From positions 1-64,000 of the forward strand of contig CAYOAL010000014.1 of NCBI GenBank assembly GCA_964401935.1: a stretch of DNA of 64,000 nucleotides. Reading direction: 5' to 3'. The stretch is from JAPYTK01 sp964401935. Lineage in GTDB: Bacteria; Myxococcota_A; Polyangia; Polyangiales; Polyangiaceae. The translations under genes were made by a program, and so were the position numbers. The notes below the pieces were generated by a model. That model was not told where the DNA came from. It saw only the letters and a list, made by a program, of their open reading frames with translations, and did not search any database. This document shows positions 33,714 to 42,010 of this stretch, one piece after another. The first letter of the stretch is position 1. Each line of letters starts with the position of its first letter.

Positions 33714-34591
33714 ACGAGCAGACGATGATCTTGGGGGCGGATCGGCACCTGGTGGCGACGACCACCGCTGCGCTCGGGGGGACGAACCCGCCCTGTGTGG
33801 CGGTGCTCACCAACTCCGGGGTCATCCCTCGGGCTGGGCCTCATCGCATGAACGTGCACCTCGCCCGGCGCTTCGCGAAGATGGGGATCCCGTCGATCCG
33901 CTTCGACATGAGCGGCCTCGGCGACAGCCGTCGCGCGAGCGGCACGCTCCCCATCGTGGCCCAGTGGATCGCCGACACCCGCAACGTGATGGACGCCGCC
34001 GCGGAGCGGTTTCGCTGCAGCCGGTTCTTCATGATCGGCTTCTGCTCGGGGGCCGAGGTGGCCTATCAAGTGGCGCTCGAGGACGAGCGCATGCGCGCTG
34101 CGCTCTTGTGGGATCTCTACGCCTACCCGACGCCCGAGCACGAGCTGCGCAAGCTTGCGTTCCGCCTCCGCCGCGCCGGCTTGGCGGGAGCGCTCGAGAA
34201 GGCGGTGGCGCGCGTGCGGCCGCTGCTCGAGCGGGGCCGGGGGGCCGCCGAGCAGGCCTCGGCGGAGGGCGCCTACGCCGACAGCGCCGAAGCGGAGGTG
34301 CCCTCGACCGCCCTCCCTCGCGAAGAATATGCGCGCCGCCTCCAGCGCCTCGCCGACCGCCACGTCGAGCTCTGTATCGCGTTTTGTGGCGGCGAGCCGG
34401 AGTGGTTCAGTCATCGGAGGCAATTCCGCGACATGTTCAGGGGTTGTGCATTCGTGGATCAAGTCGCCTTCGAGTTCCTCGAGACCTGCGATCACCTGCT
34501 CACCCGTCGCGAGGCCCAGCAGATCTTCAGTGACGCCACCGTGCGTTGGCTCGAGCGGCGCGTCTTACCGGCCCTTGGAGCGAGCGCATGA
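33710..34591 (+). CDS. Alpha/beta-hydrolase-fold protein with Cys nucleophile (exosortase-type hydrolase 1-like)
   Basis: The protein has 293 residues. NSGVIPRAGPHRMNVHLARRF and IRFDMSGLGDSRRASGTL are typical early strands. The elbow is G110-F-C112-S-G114, putting cysteine at the nucleophile position. A C-terminal CDHLLTRREAQ segment may supply the catalytic histidine. An insert rich in Ala/Glu/Arg (residues about 150-215) covers the cap region. Cys-type members of this superfamily include acyltransferases and thioesterases, so it may release the PCP-bound product from the upstream synthase, which has no TE domain, or transfer it to an acceptor. It overlaps the preceding hydrolase gene by 4 bp. 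Confidence 0.82.
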   Translation: MNEQTMILGADRHLVATTTAALGGTNPPCVAVLTNSGVIPRAGPHRMNVHLARRFAKMGIPSIRFDMSGLGDSRRASGTLPIVAQWIADTRNVMDAAAERFRCSRFFMIGFCSGAEVAYQVALEDERMRAALLWDLYAYPTPEHELRKLAFRLRRAGLAGALEKAVARVRPLLERGRGAAEQASAEGAYADSAEAEVPSTALPREEYARRLQRLADRHVELCIAFCGGEPEWFSHRRQFRDMFRGCAFVDQVAFEFLETCDHLLTRREAQQIFSDATVRWLERRVLPALGASA

Positions 34592-34739
34592 GCGCGCTCG
34601 GCGTTCCAACCTCGCTCGCGCCTCGGCGAACCGCGCGCTCGCGACGGCGGATTCCCGCCGCGCCCCACATTTCCGGTTTGCTCGCGACCTGGTCGTGGTC
34701 CAATGGACAGGCTCGGAGCAGAAACCGACAGGAGTGACG

Positions 34740-35042
34740 ATGACCCGCGGGTGGCCCACGGTGATGATGTGTGCAGGGCTCTCTCTGGGGCTCGGCGCCG
34801 CGAGCTGTCAGCCGGCGAAGATGGCGCCGCCTGGCGTGTCGGGTCGCCCGCTGCCGCGGGAGGCGAGCGCAGGCCTCCGCGCGCCGGAGCCGGAGCCGGT
34901 CGACGTCCACCAGCCGGTGGAAGGGCTCCCGCTCCCGTTCGCGAGCAAGAAGCGCCTGGGTCAGGGCCGGCACGGCGAGGGAGAGGAAGGCGTCGACGAC
35001 GCGTCGGGCGACGGGCCCTCGTTCGAGGGCGACGTCGAGTAG
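34740..35042 (+). CDS. Small lipoprotein, unknown function
   Basis: The protein has 100 residues. The signal MTRGWPTVMMCAGLSLGLGA ends at a lipobox-like AASC. The mature part is Pro/Glu-rich and ends in an acidic stretch (GEEGVDDASGDGPSFEGDVE). GGAG at 34731-34734 sits five bases before the ATG, a good ribosome-binding site. It lies 6 bp before the GTG/ATG pair of the following glycosyltransferase gene, so the two are probably co-transcribed. No domain is recognised. Confidence 0.65.
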   Translation: MTRGWPTVMMCAGLSLGLGAASCQPAKMAPPGVSGRPLPREASAGLRAPEPEPVDVHQPVEGLPLPFASKKRLGQGRHGEGEEGVDDASGDGPSFEGDVE

Positions 35043-35051
35043 CGTCGCGTG

Positions 35052-36215
35052 ATGCGGGTCCTCGCGGTCACCAAGGTGTTCCCCAGCGCGGCCGCGCCGC
35101 TCGACGCGCCGCACATCCGACAGCAATGTCGCGCGCTCGCCAAGCGCTGCGACGTGGAGGTGCTCGCGGCGATCCCCTGGTTTCCGGGGGCCGGCTGGGT
35201 GGGTCGCTACTCGGCGGCGGGGCGGGTGGCGGCGGCGCCCGCGGAAGAGGTGATCGACGGCCTGCGCGTGATACATCCGCGCTTCTTCTTCGTCCCCAAG
35301 ATTGGACTGCCGCTCCAGGGACCGCTCTACGCGGCCTCCCTGGCCCCTTGGGTGCTGCGCCTGCGCGACCGCTTCGACGTGATCCTGGCCACCTGGGCGC
35401 ATCCCGACGGGGTGGCGGCCACGATGCTCGGCCGCGCCCTCGGCAAGCCGGTGGTGGTGCAGGTGATCGGCTCCGACATCAACGTGCTCGGTCAGCGGGT
35501 GGGAGCGCGGCTGCCGATGCGCCTCGCGTTGCCTCACGCGGATCGGCTGATCGCGGTGAGCCGGCAGCTCGCCGCGGGGCTCGAGGAGCTCGGCGTGTCG
35601 CGGGAGCGCATCGACGTCATCCCCACCGGCGTAAACGTCGAGCTGTTTCATCCGCGGCCCCGCCAGGCGGCGCGTGACGCCCTGCCGACGCTGCCCCCCT
35701 GCCGGCGGCTCGCGGTGTACGTGGGGCGGCTCGAGGTGGAGAAGGGCGTGCTCGATCTGCTGAGCGCGTTCGCGGCGCTGCCTGCGTCGATGGGGCTCGC
35801 CATCATCGGAGACGGGGCGGCCCGAGGGGCGGTGGAGGCGCGCGCGCGAGCGCTCGGTTCGCGGGTGGAGGTGCTCGGCAACCGTCCCCTCGAGGAGATC
35901 CCGCGCTGGCTCGCCGCCGCCGACGTGCTCGTCTTGCCGAGCTGGGCCGAGGGAACCCCCAACGTCATCCTCGAGGCCCTCGCGTGCGGGCGTCGGGTGG
36001 TGGCGACGAACGTGGGGGGCATCCCCGACGTGATCACCGACGACCGGCTCGGCGCGCTCGTGTCTCCCCGCGATGTCGGCGGGCTCCGCGCTGCCCTCGA
36101 GACCGCCCTCGACGCCGACTACGACGCGGAGGCGGTGCGCGCGGCGGCGCCCCTCCTCACCTGGGACGAGAGCGCGGCGCGCGTCCACGCCTGCCTCGAG
36201 CGGGCGATGGGTTGA
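35052..36215 (+). CDS. Glycosyltransferase family 4 (GT-B fold)
   Basis: The protein has 387 residues. The N-terminal domain starts MRVLAVTKVFPSAAAPLDAP and includes WAHPDGVAATMLGRALGKPV. The C-terminal domain shows VYVGRLEVEKGVLDLLSAF, LAIIGDGAARG and WAEGTPNVILEALACGRRVV with the EX7E-like pattern. It is a likely exopolysaccharide glycosyltransferase acting in the cytoplasm on the lipid-linked intermediate. It is the last recognisable polysaccharide gene of the locus. GTG at 35049 immediately precedes the chosen ATG and could equally be used. Confidence 0.9.
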   Translation: MRVLAVTKVFPSAAAPLDAPHIRQQCRALAKRCDVEVLAAIPWFPGAGWVGRYSAAGRVAAAPAEEVIDGLRVIHPRFFFVPKIGLPLQGPLYAASLAPWVLRLRDRFDVILATWAHPDGVAATMLGRALGKPVVVQVIGSDINVLGQRVGARLPMRLALPHADRLIAVSRQLAAGLEELGVSRERIDVIPTGVNVELFHPRPRQAARDALPTLPPCRRLAVYVGRLEVEKGVLDLLSAFAALPASMGLAIIGDGAARGAVEARARALGSRVEVLGNRPLEEIPRWLAAADVLVLPSWAEGTPNVILEALACGRRVVATNVGGIPDVITDDRLGALVSPRDVGGLRAALETALDADYDAEAVRAAAPLLTWDESAARVHACLERAMG

Positions 36216-36297
36216 CGCGTCTCCTTCGGACGAGCGGCGCCGAACACGCTTCAGGCACGGATGCTCCCGGTCTAGCCTTGAGGCTCGGCGGGCAGGC

Positions 36298-36981
36298 ATG
36301 GCAGAGAGTCGCTTCGGATCTGCGGTTCGCGAACGCACCAAGCTCTTGGCGGCGCTCTTGCGCACGCCCAACGATGGGTTGCTCTCGTTCGCGCAGGCCA
36401 ACGAGCTGTCGGAGCGTTTGTCGGTGCAGGAGCTCGAGCGGGCCCGCGCGCTCTTGGACGCCCTCGGTGAGGGGCTGCGGGCCGAGCCGGACGACCCCTT
36501 CTGGCGCCGACTCGAAGCGGCGCTCGCGATCCTCGTGGGCGAGGCAGCCCCCGCGCCCGAGGCGCCGCCCCCGGTGCCGCCGCCCCTCCTCGTGCCGCCC
36601 CCGCGGGCTCCCACCACGCTCGCGGAGAAGCGGCCCGAGGGGTGGAGGCCGCACGACCCGCGCGTGAGGCGACCCGAGCCCGATCAGGAGGAGACGGCGG
36701 TGCTCGAGACGGGGAAGGAGGGCACGTTGAAGATCCTCGCCGCGACCACCGCCGCCACCTGGCCGCTCAAGCGGGTGGTGCGGCTCGAGGCGGCCTACGC
36801 GTCGTACTGCGAGCGCGGGGAGCCGCGGATCGCCGACATCTGTCAGTTCTTCGACCTGCCTCACGAGAAGGCCGTGCGTGTGGCGCTCGGCGCCTGGCGT
36901 CGACGCTTCGAGGAAGATGAGGAGCTCGCGGCGGAGCGCGACCGGTTGCTCGGGCCACGCAAACGAGACGACGAGGACTGA
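36298..36981 (+). CDS. Unknown protein upstream of VgrG
   Basis: The protein has 227 residues. An alpha-helical N-terminal part (SAVRERTKLLAALLRTPNDG and SVQELERARALLDALGEGL) is followed by a Pro-rich linker (residues about 83-115). A helical C-terminal part (LKRVVRLEAAYASYCERGEP, IADICQFFDLPHEKAVRVAL) ends in a charged tail. No catalytic motif is visible. It ends 6 bp before vgrG and is probably co-transcribed with it, so a role as loading adaptor or regulator for the secretion island is possible but unproven. Confidence 0.7.
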   Translation: MAESRFGSAVRERTKLLAALLRTPNDGLLSFAQANELSERLSVQELERARALLDALGEGLRAEPDDPFWRRLEAALAILVGEAAPAPEAPPPVPPPLLVPPPRAPTTLAEKRPEGWRPHDPRVRRPEPDQEETAVLETGKEGTLKILAATTAATWPLKRVVRLEAAYASYCERGEPRIADICQFFDLPHEKAVRVALGAWRRRFEEDEELAAERDRLLGPRKRDDED

Positions 36982-36987
36982 GACGAG

Positions 36988-39705
36988 ATGGCGAAGATGG
37001 CCCCGAGCCCGGTGATGCCGGGCGGCTATGAGCTCTTTATCGAGAACCTGAGCGGGGAGCTGTCGGTGGTGTCGTTCACCGGCAAGGAGGCCCTCACCAA
37101 GCTCTTCTCCTTCGAGGTGCGGGTGACCACCACGCTCGACCTGCTCAACCCCACCGGCGACGCCGCGCCCCAGAGCTTCCTCCGCTCACGCGCCCTCCTC
37201 AAGCTGCCCGTGGGCCACACGTCACGCTTCGTGCGCGGCATCGTGGCTTCGCTCGTGCCCGCCGGGTTGTCGACGCCGCTCGCCGGGGCCACCCCCGCCC
37301 AGTTCTGGACCCTCCGCATCGTGCCGGCGTTCTGGCTCACGAAACACCGTGTGCGGAGCCGCATCTTCCAGAATCGCAGCGTCCCCGAGATCGTCGCCGA
37401 GCTCCTCGGCGCGCCCGAGTACGTGCAGCTCGGGCTGCGCTTCGCCTCCGAGCTCCGCCGCGCCTATCCGCCGCGCGCCTATTGCACGCAGTATCAGGAG
37501 TCGGACTACGCCTTCATCAAGCGCATCCTCTCCGAGGAGGGCATCTTCTGGTACTTCGATCATGGCACCGAGGAGGAGTCGGTGGACGCGGAGGGCACCC
37601 CTCGGCGCTTCCTCCACGATGAGCGCAACCCGGCCGACACGTCGCAGCGGCGGCGCTGGGATCACCCCTCGTACGCGCCGCTCTCCAACGCCGAGCGCAT
37701 CGTGTTGCTCGACACCGCCGAGTATCCACCGCTCCTGCTCGATCCCGACGACGGAGACGCGGGGCCGGCCACCCTCTCGCTCGTGTCCATCGCGGCGGGG
37801 GCGACACCGAGCGACGCGCTCTCGAGCTTCGAGCTCGCCCACGTGGTGAAGCCGAACGCGGTGTTGCTCCGCGACTACGACTACGAGCGGCCGCGCCTCG
37901 ACATCACCGCGAGCGCGCCGTCGGCGGCGAGGCCGAGCGGGGAGCTCGCCGGCGACAACAACGCGCTGGAGTCGTTTACCTCGTGGGTGAGCAACTCGCG
38001 TGGGGCCGCCGTCGAGGGGGCCGACGCCGCTCTCCGGGCCTCGCAGGGCCGCCAAGAGTGGGTGGACACGCTCGATGGGCGCGCCGCCACGCAGCTCCAA
38101 GTGGTGGAGCACCACTCGCCTCTCGGGCCGACACGCGTCGACGATACGAGCGCACAGGTGCGGCTCGAGCAGCACGCGCGCCACGCGGTGCGGGCACGAG
38201 GCACGGGACACTGCCGCCACATGGCGCCTGGTTATCGCTTTCGGCTGCGCACCGACGTGCACGGGGTGACGGATCTCGAGCAGGACTACGTGGTGACGCG
38301 CGTGCGCCACGTCGGCCAGGAGCACGGGAGCGCCGATCGGGTGGTGTATCGTAACGAGTTCGAGTGTGTGCCCGCGAACGTCGCGCACCGACCGCGCCGC
38401 AAGGTGAAGAAGCGCCGGGAGATGCTCGAGTCGGCGACGGTCGTCGGGCCGGCTGGACACGACGTGTTCACCGACAAGCTCGGCCGCGTGAAGGTGCAGT
38501 TTCACTGGGATCAGAAGGGCGGCATGAACGAACGCAGCTCGTGTTGGGTGCGGGTGCTGCAGCCGTGGACGGGCACGTCGTTCGGAGCGCAGTTCATCCC
38601 GCGCGTCGGCACCGAGGTGATGGTGTCGTTTCGCGAAGGCGATCACGACCGCCCCATCGTGCTCGGCGGTGTGTACAACGGGGTGCAGCCTCACCCGTTC
38701 TTGCCGCCGGAGGGGCAGCACAAGAGCGGCTTCCGCACCCGGAGCACCCCCGGTGGAGGAGGCTATAGCGAGCTCTCGTTCGACGACACCGCGGGCCACG
38801 AGCGCGTGGTGTTGCGCGCCGAGGCCGATCTCGAGCGCTTCGTCGGTCGCGACCAGAAGACCCGCGTGGTTGGCAGCGACGTCTCGCAGGTGAAGGGACG
38901 CGTGACCGAGCGCATCGGCGAGGACGTCGACCGCGAGGTGGGCGGCAATGATCGCCTCGCGGTGGAGGGGGCGCGCAGGGTGGCGGTGGCGGGCAAGAGC
39001 GAGAGCCGCATCGGCGAAGACCGCGTGGTCGAGGTGGGCGGCGCCGAGCGTCACCGCATCGAGCGCACGGGGTGGCTGCACGTGGGCGACGATCTCACCA
39101 CCGAGACCGAGGGCAACCACGCCACGGTGGTGGGGCGGCACGACGCGAAGCGCTCGTTCGCGCTGCACGTGGAAGGCACGACGCAGCTCGGGAGCACGGG
39201 CATCACCGAGATCGTGTCTCCGAAGGGCCTTCGCCTCCGCTGTGGTCGGAGCGTCATCGAGCTCATGGACGACCAGATCCTCGTGATGGCGGACAAGATC
39301 ATGCTCCACGCGCCGGAGGCGCAGCTCGAGCTGAACGACGCCGGCGAGCTGTGGTGCTCCGCCGAGGAGAAGGTGGCGCTCAAGGCGGGCAAGGTGGAGC
39401 TCGCGGGGGTGGGGGCGATGCTGTCGCTGGCGGAGGAGGCGGAGCTCATGGGTCAACAGATCTCGCTCACCAAGCCGAGCGACGTGCGCGGCCTGAGCCC
39501 CGAGGAGCGCGAGCTCACGGTCATCGAGCTCACCGACGAGGAGGGGCTGCCGTGTCCCAACCAGCGCTATGTCCTCGTGTTCGAGGATGGCTCCGAGCAG
39601 AGCGGCTTCCTCGACGGAGAGGGGCGGGCGGAGCTGTTCCTCGAGGAGGGGGCGACGGTTCGGTTTCCCGGGCTCACGGACGTGGCGAGGGGGGCCACCG
39701 AGTGA
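36988..39705 (+). CDS. vgrG: Type VI secretion tip protein VgrG with C-terminal extension
   Basis: The protein has 905 residues. A gp27-like base (residues 1 to about 400, with FSFEVRVTT, FQNRSVPEIVAELLG and YCTQYQESDYAFIKRILSEE, then GIFWYF) precedes a gp5-type OB fold (DKLGRVKVQFHWDQKGGMNE, SCWVRVLQPW, GTEVMVSFREGDHDRPIVLG). The needle is formed by repeated beta-strand segments (residues about 590-850). A C-terminal extension of about 55 residues (ELTVIELTDEEGLPCPNQRY followed by GSEQSGFLDGEGRAEL) looks like a transthyretin/CnaB-type beta-sandwich often used to hold effectors. Its stop overlaps the GTG of the next gene, the likely cargo. No other T6SS structural genes are in the window, so this is an orphan vgrG island. 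Confidence 0.93.
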   Translation: MAKMAPSPVMPGGYELFIENLSGELSVVSFTGKEALTKLFSFEVRVTTTLDLLNPTGDAAPQSFLRSRALLKLPVGHTSRFVRGIVASLVPAGLSTPLAGATPAQFWTLRIVPAFWLTKHRVRSRIFQNRSVPEIVAELLGAPEYVQLGLRFASELRRAYPPRAYCTQYQESDYAFIKRILSEEGIFWYFDHGTEEESVDAEGTPRRFLHDERNPADTSQRRRWDHPSYAPLSNAERIVLLDTAEYPPLLLDPDDGDAGPATLSLVSIAAGATPSDALSSFELAHVVKPNAVLLRDYDYERPRLDITASAPSAARPSGELAGDNNALESFTSWVSNSRGAAVEGADAALRASQGRQEWVDTLDGRAATQLQVVEHHSPLGPTRVDDTSAQVRLEQHARHAVRARGTGHCRHMAPGYRFRLRTDVHGVTDLEQDYVVTRVRHVGQEHGSADRVVYRNEFECVPANVAHRPRRKVKKRREMLESATVVGPAGHDVFTDKLGRVKVQFHWDQKGGMNERSSCWVRVLQPWTGTSFGAQFIPRVGTEVMVSFREGDHDRPIVLGGVYNGVQPHPFLPPEGQHKSGFRTRSTPGGGGYSELSFDDTAGHERVVLRAEADLERFVGRDQKTRVVGSDVSQVKGRVTERIGEDVDREVGGNDRLAVEGARRVAVAGKSESRIGEDRVVEVGGAERHRIERTGWLHVGDDLTTETEGNHATVVGRHDAKRSFALHVEGTTQLGSTGITEIVSPKGLRLRCGRSVIELMDDQILVMADKIMLHAPEAQLELNDAGELWCSAEEKVALKAGKVELAGVGAMLSLAEEAELMGQQISLTKPSDVRGLSPEERELTVIELTDEEGLPCPNQRYVLVFEDGSEQSGFLDGEGRAELFLEEGATVRFPGLTDVARGATE

Positions 39706-41978
39706 TCCGCCACACCGAGATCGTCAACTACCGCTGGACGGCGCTCGACGCGACGGCGGCGCAGCTCGGGAGCATCATCGACATTTGGGCCACGCCCTAT
39801 CGCATCCGCCCTCGCGACCTCGACCGCGGGCGGCGAGGGTTGAAGCTCGGACTCCCCGGTCTGGCGAAGCAAGGCTTTCGCGCTAGCGACGCCGACTTCG
39901 GCTTTCGTGTGGGCGAGCTCGTGAGCTTCTCGCTCGCGCTCAGCGTGGATCCGCCGTCGGTCGCGCGCTTCTTTCGTACCGGCTACGAGTGGATCGATCT
40001 CCCGGAGGCGATCGATCCGGCGGGCAAGAGCATCCAGGACGTGATGGAGGCTTGCTTCGAGCTCGATCCGGTCCGCTTCGCGCACTTCGATCCGGCGACG
40101 GTGTACGCGAGCTTCGCGGCCAGGAACGCCGCCTGCTGGCCAGAGCTCATCCCGAAGTCGCCGTTCCACGTGCCCGCGGTCACCCTCAACCCCTACAACT
40201 ACCCGTGGGGCGATCTGGCGCTGCTCCACTTCGAATACTGGGAGAACACCGAGCTCCACGCTGCGCTCGTGAATCAGCACGCCAACTTCGACGACCCCGA
40301 GGCACCCCAGACGGGCTGGCTCGACGCGCTGAAGGGCTCGGGCGCGGTGGCCCTCTTCCTGTTGAAGGGCGATCCGTGGACGGGGATCTGGGGCGACATC
40401 TGGCCGTGGCAGCTCCCCGCCAAGGAGGGGGAGCACACCCTGAAGAAGGTGCTCGCGCGCACGCCGCTCCGCGGCGTGCCCATTCACGCGCTGCCCACTG
40501 CGCCGCTGGCCGATGGGAGCTCCGAGCGGCGGGGGAGGGTGGTGACGGTGGTGAGCATGCAGCCCCCACGCATCGAGCTCGACGGCTTCGGACGCCAGAC
40601 GCTCAGCCCGCTGAGCGATCCGGTGGGGCTCTTGCCGGGACCATTCCGGCGCAAGCTGCGGGCCTCGCGCCTGCGCTTTCGGCTCAGCATCCCGTTCCCC
40701 GCCTTCGAGACGCGCGTCGAGATCTACCGCGGCGACTCGCTCTACTACGGCGAGACGCACCAGCTCGGTGAGTATGTGCTGCCGGGCGAGCACGTCTTCA
40801 CGTGGGACGGCTACGACGACGACGGGGTGTTCGACAGCGCGGCCCTCAAGAGCCGCGATCTGAGCGCTCGCCTCACGGTGACGGACATGAAGGGGCGCAC
40901 GAGCGTGGCCACCACCTGGCTCGCGAGCGCGCCCGACAAGTACCGCTGGATCGACGTGCGTATCGACAGCGAGGCCAAGCAGATCGACGTGACGGTGTAC
41001 AACCAGTTCAAGTCGCCGAGCGACATGAAGCCGCTCGAGCTGAAGCTCCCCATCGACAACTTGTCGAGCATGGTCGACGGCGGCCTCGAGTGGCTGGCCG
41101 GCAAGGCGGCGCCAGGGGGAGGGGGGGCGGCGATGGGGATGCTGCCGAGCATGCTCGACGCGTGGCCGGCCGACGCCGGCTCGCTCTTCGAGCAGGTCAT
41201 CGACGCGCTGGTGGGCATGTTCGGCGGGGGCGCGGGGGGCGCTGCGGGTGGCGGAGCAGCGAGCGCGGTGGGTGGGGCCCTCTCGAAGTATGCGGGGCTG
41301 GTGCCGGGGATGCTCAACACCGGCGAGATCGAGGTGGGCGCCGAGCTTGGCCAGATCTTGCAAGGGAGCGACCTCGATCAGGGTCGCTTCGAGCGCCTCC
41401 GCACCGCCATCCTCGTCGGCATCCGCCGTCACTGGTCGCGCACGGTGCGCATCGAGGGTGCCGATTGGGAGCTCACCGTCAACGCCAAAGAGCGCGGGGT
41501 GGACGCTCAGGTCACCTACCTCGCCGGCTCGGGAGGGTGGGTGGGCAAGCTGCGTGGCGACGACGCGGATCGGTCGTTCAACCTCGCGCTCGTGGAGGGC
41601 CTGCCGGTGGTCAACATCTGGGACGAGAGCCGCGTCATGCCCCAGAGCCACGTCGATCGCGGCTGGATCACCGACGTCGACGCCCGCTTCGCGGCCACCG
41701 GCGCCCACGAGCTCGGGCATCAGGTGTTGATCGAGCGCAAAGACTGGCTCTTCTCCATCACCCACAAGGGCACCAGCACCATCGGACAGGCCTCGCTGCC
41801 CGACGCACCGTTTCACGTCGAGGAGGACGACAACGGCAACAGCAACTGGGAGATCGATCTCATGTACTACTTCAACGACGCCTCCAGCCGCCCGCCCGAA
41901 AACTGGCAAGAGCGCTACCGCGCCGCCGAAGAAGACGCCTGCGTGTTGATCTCGATGGCCAAGGTGGCCTTCGGTTAG
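39702..41978 (+). CDS. Candidate T6SS effector with HELGH metalloprotease-like motif
   Basis: The protein has 758 residues, starts at GTG and overlaps the vgrG stop as GTGA. The N-terminal 280 residues have no recognised domain. Residues about 320-440 hold a beta-rich Ig/FlgD-like segment (FETRVEIYRGDSLYYGETHQ, GEHVFTWDGYDDDGVFDS). A Gly/Ala-rich hydrophobic stretch (about 470-540) follows. The C-terminal region has an HExxH zinc motif (H669-E-L-G-H673) and, 40-50 residues later, WEIDLMYYFND, which resembles a Met-turn. Genes directly after vgrG usually encode its cargo, so a secreted zinc protease or a VgrG-associated toxin is proposed. No immunity gene is obvious nearby. The family is not recognised. 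Confidence 0.72.
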   Translation: MIRHTEIVNYRWTALDATAAQLGSIIDIWATPYRIRPRDLDRGRRGLKLGLPGLAKQGFRASDADFGFRVGELVSFSLALSVDPPSVARFFRTGYEWIDLPEAIDPAGKSIQDVMEACFELDPVRFAHFDPATVYASFAARNAACWPELIPKSPFHVPAVTLNPYNYPWGDLALLHFEYWENTELHAALVNQHANFDDPEAPQTGWLDALKGSGAVALFLLKGDPWTGIWGDIWPWQLPAKEGEHTLKKVLARTPLRGVPIHALPTAPLADGSSERRGRVVTVVSMQPPRIELDGFGRQTLSPLSDPVGLLPGPFRRKLRASRLRFRLSIPFPAFETRVEIYRGDSLYYGETHQLGEYVLPGEHVFTWDGYDDDGVFDSAALKSRDLSARLTVTDMKGRTSVATTWLASAPDKYRWIDVRIDSEAKQIDVTVYNQFKSPSDMKPLELKLPIDNLSSMVDGGLEWLAGKAAPGGGGAAMGMLPSMLDAWPADAGSLFEQVIDALVGMFGGGAGGAAGGGAASAVGGALSKYAGLVPGMLNTGEIEVGAELGQILQGSDLDQGRFERLRTAILVGIRRHWSRTVRIEGADWELTVNAKERGVDAQVTYLAGSGGWVGKLRGDDADRSFNLALVEGLPVVNIWDESRVMPQSHVDRGWITDVDARFAATGAHELGHQVLIERKDWLFSITHKGTSTIGQASLPDAPFHVEEDDNGNSNWEIDLMYYFNDASSRPPENWQERYRAAEEDACVLISMAKVAFG

Positions 41979-42010
41979 CGTGCGCTCGCCCCGAGCCCCG
42001 AGACACCGCC

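Noticed and set aside
19881..36215. Exosortase/PEP-CTERM system
   Set aside because: Only the hydrolase pair and the polymerase pattern recall it; no exosortase and no PEP-CTERM-tagged protein was seen in the window.
37222..41909. Long minus-strand open frames opposite vgrG and the candidate effector
   Set aside because: They show no family similarity and are low-complexity; the plus-strand frames carry clear VgrG motifs and overlapping starts.
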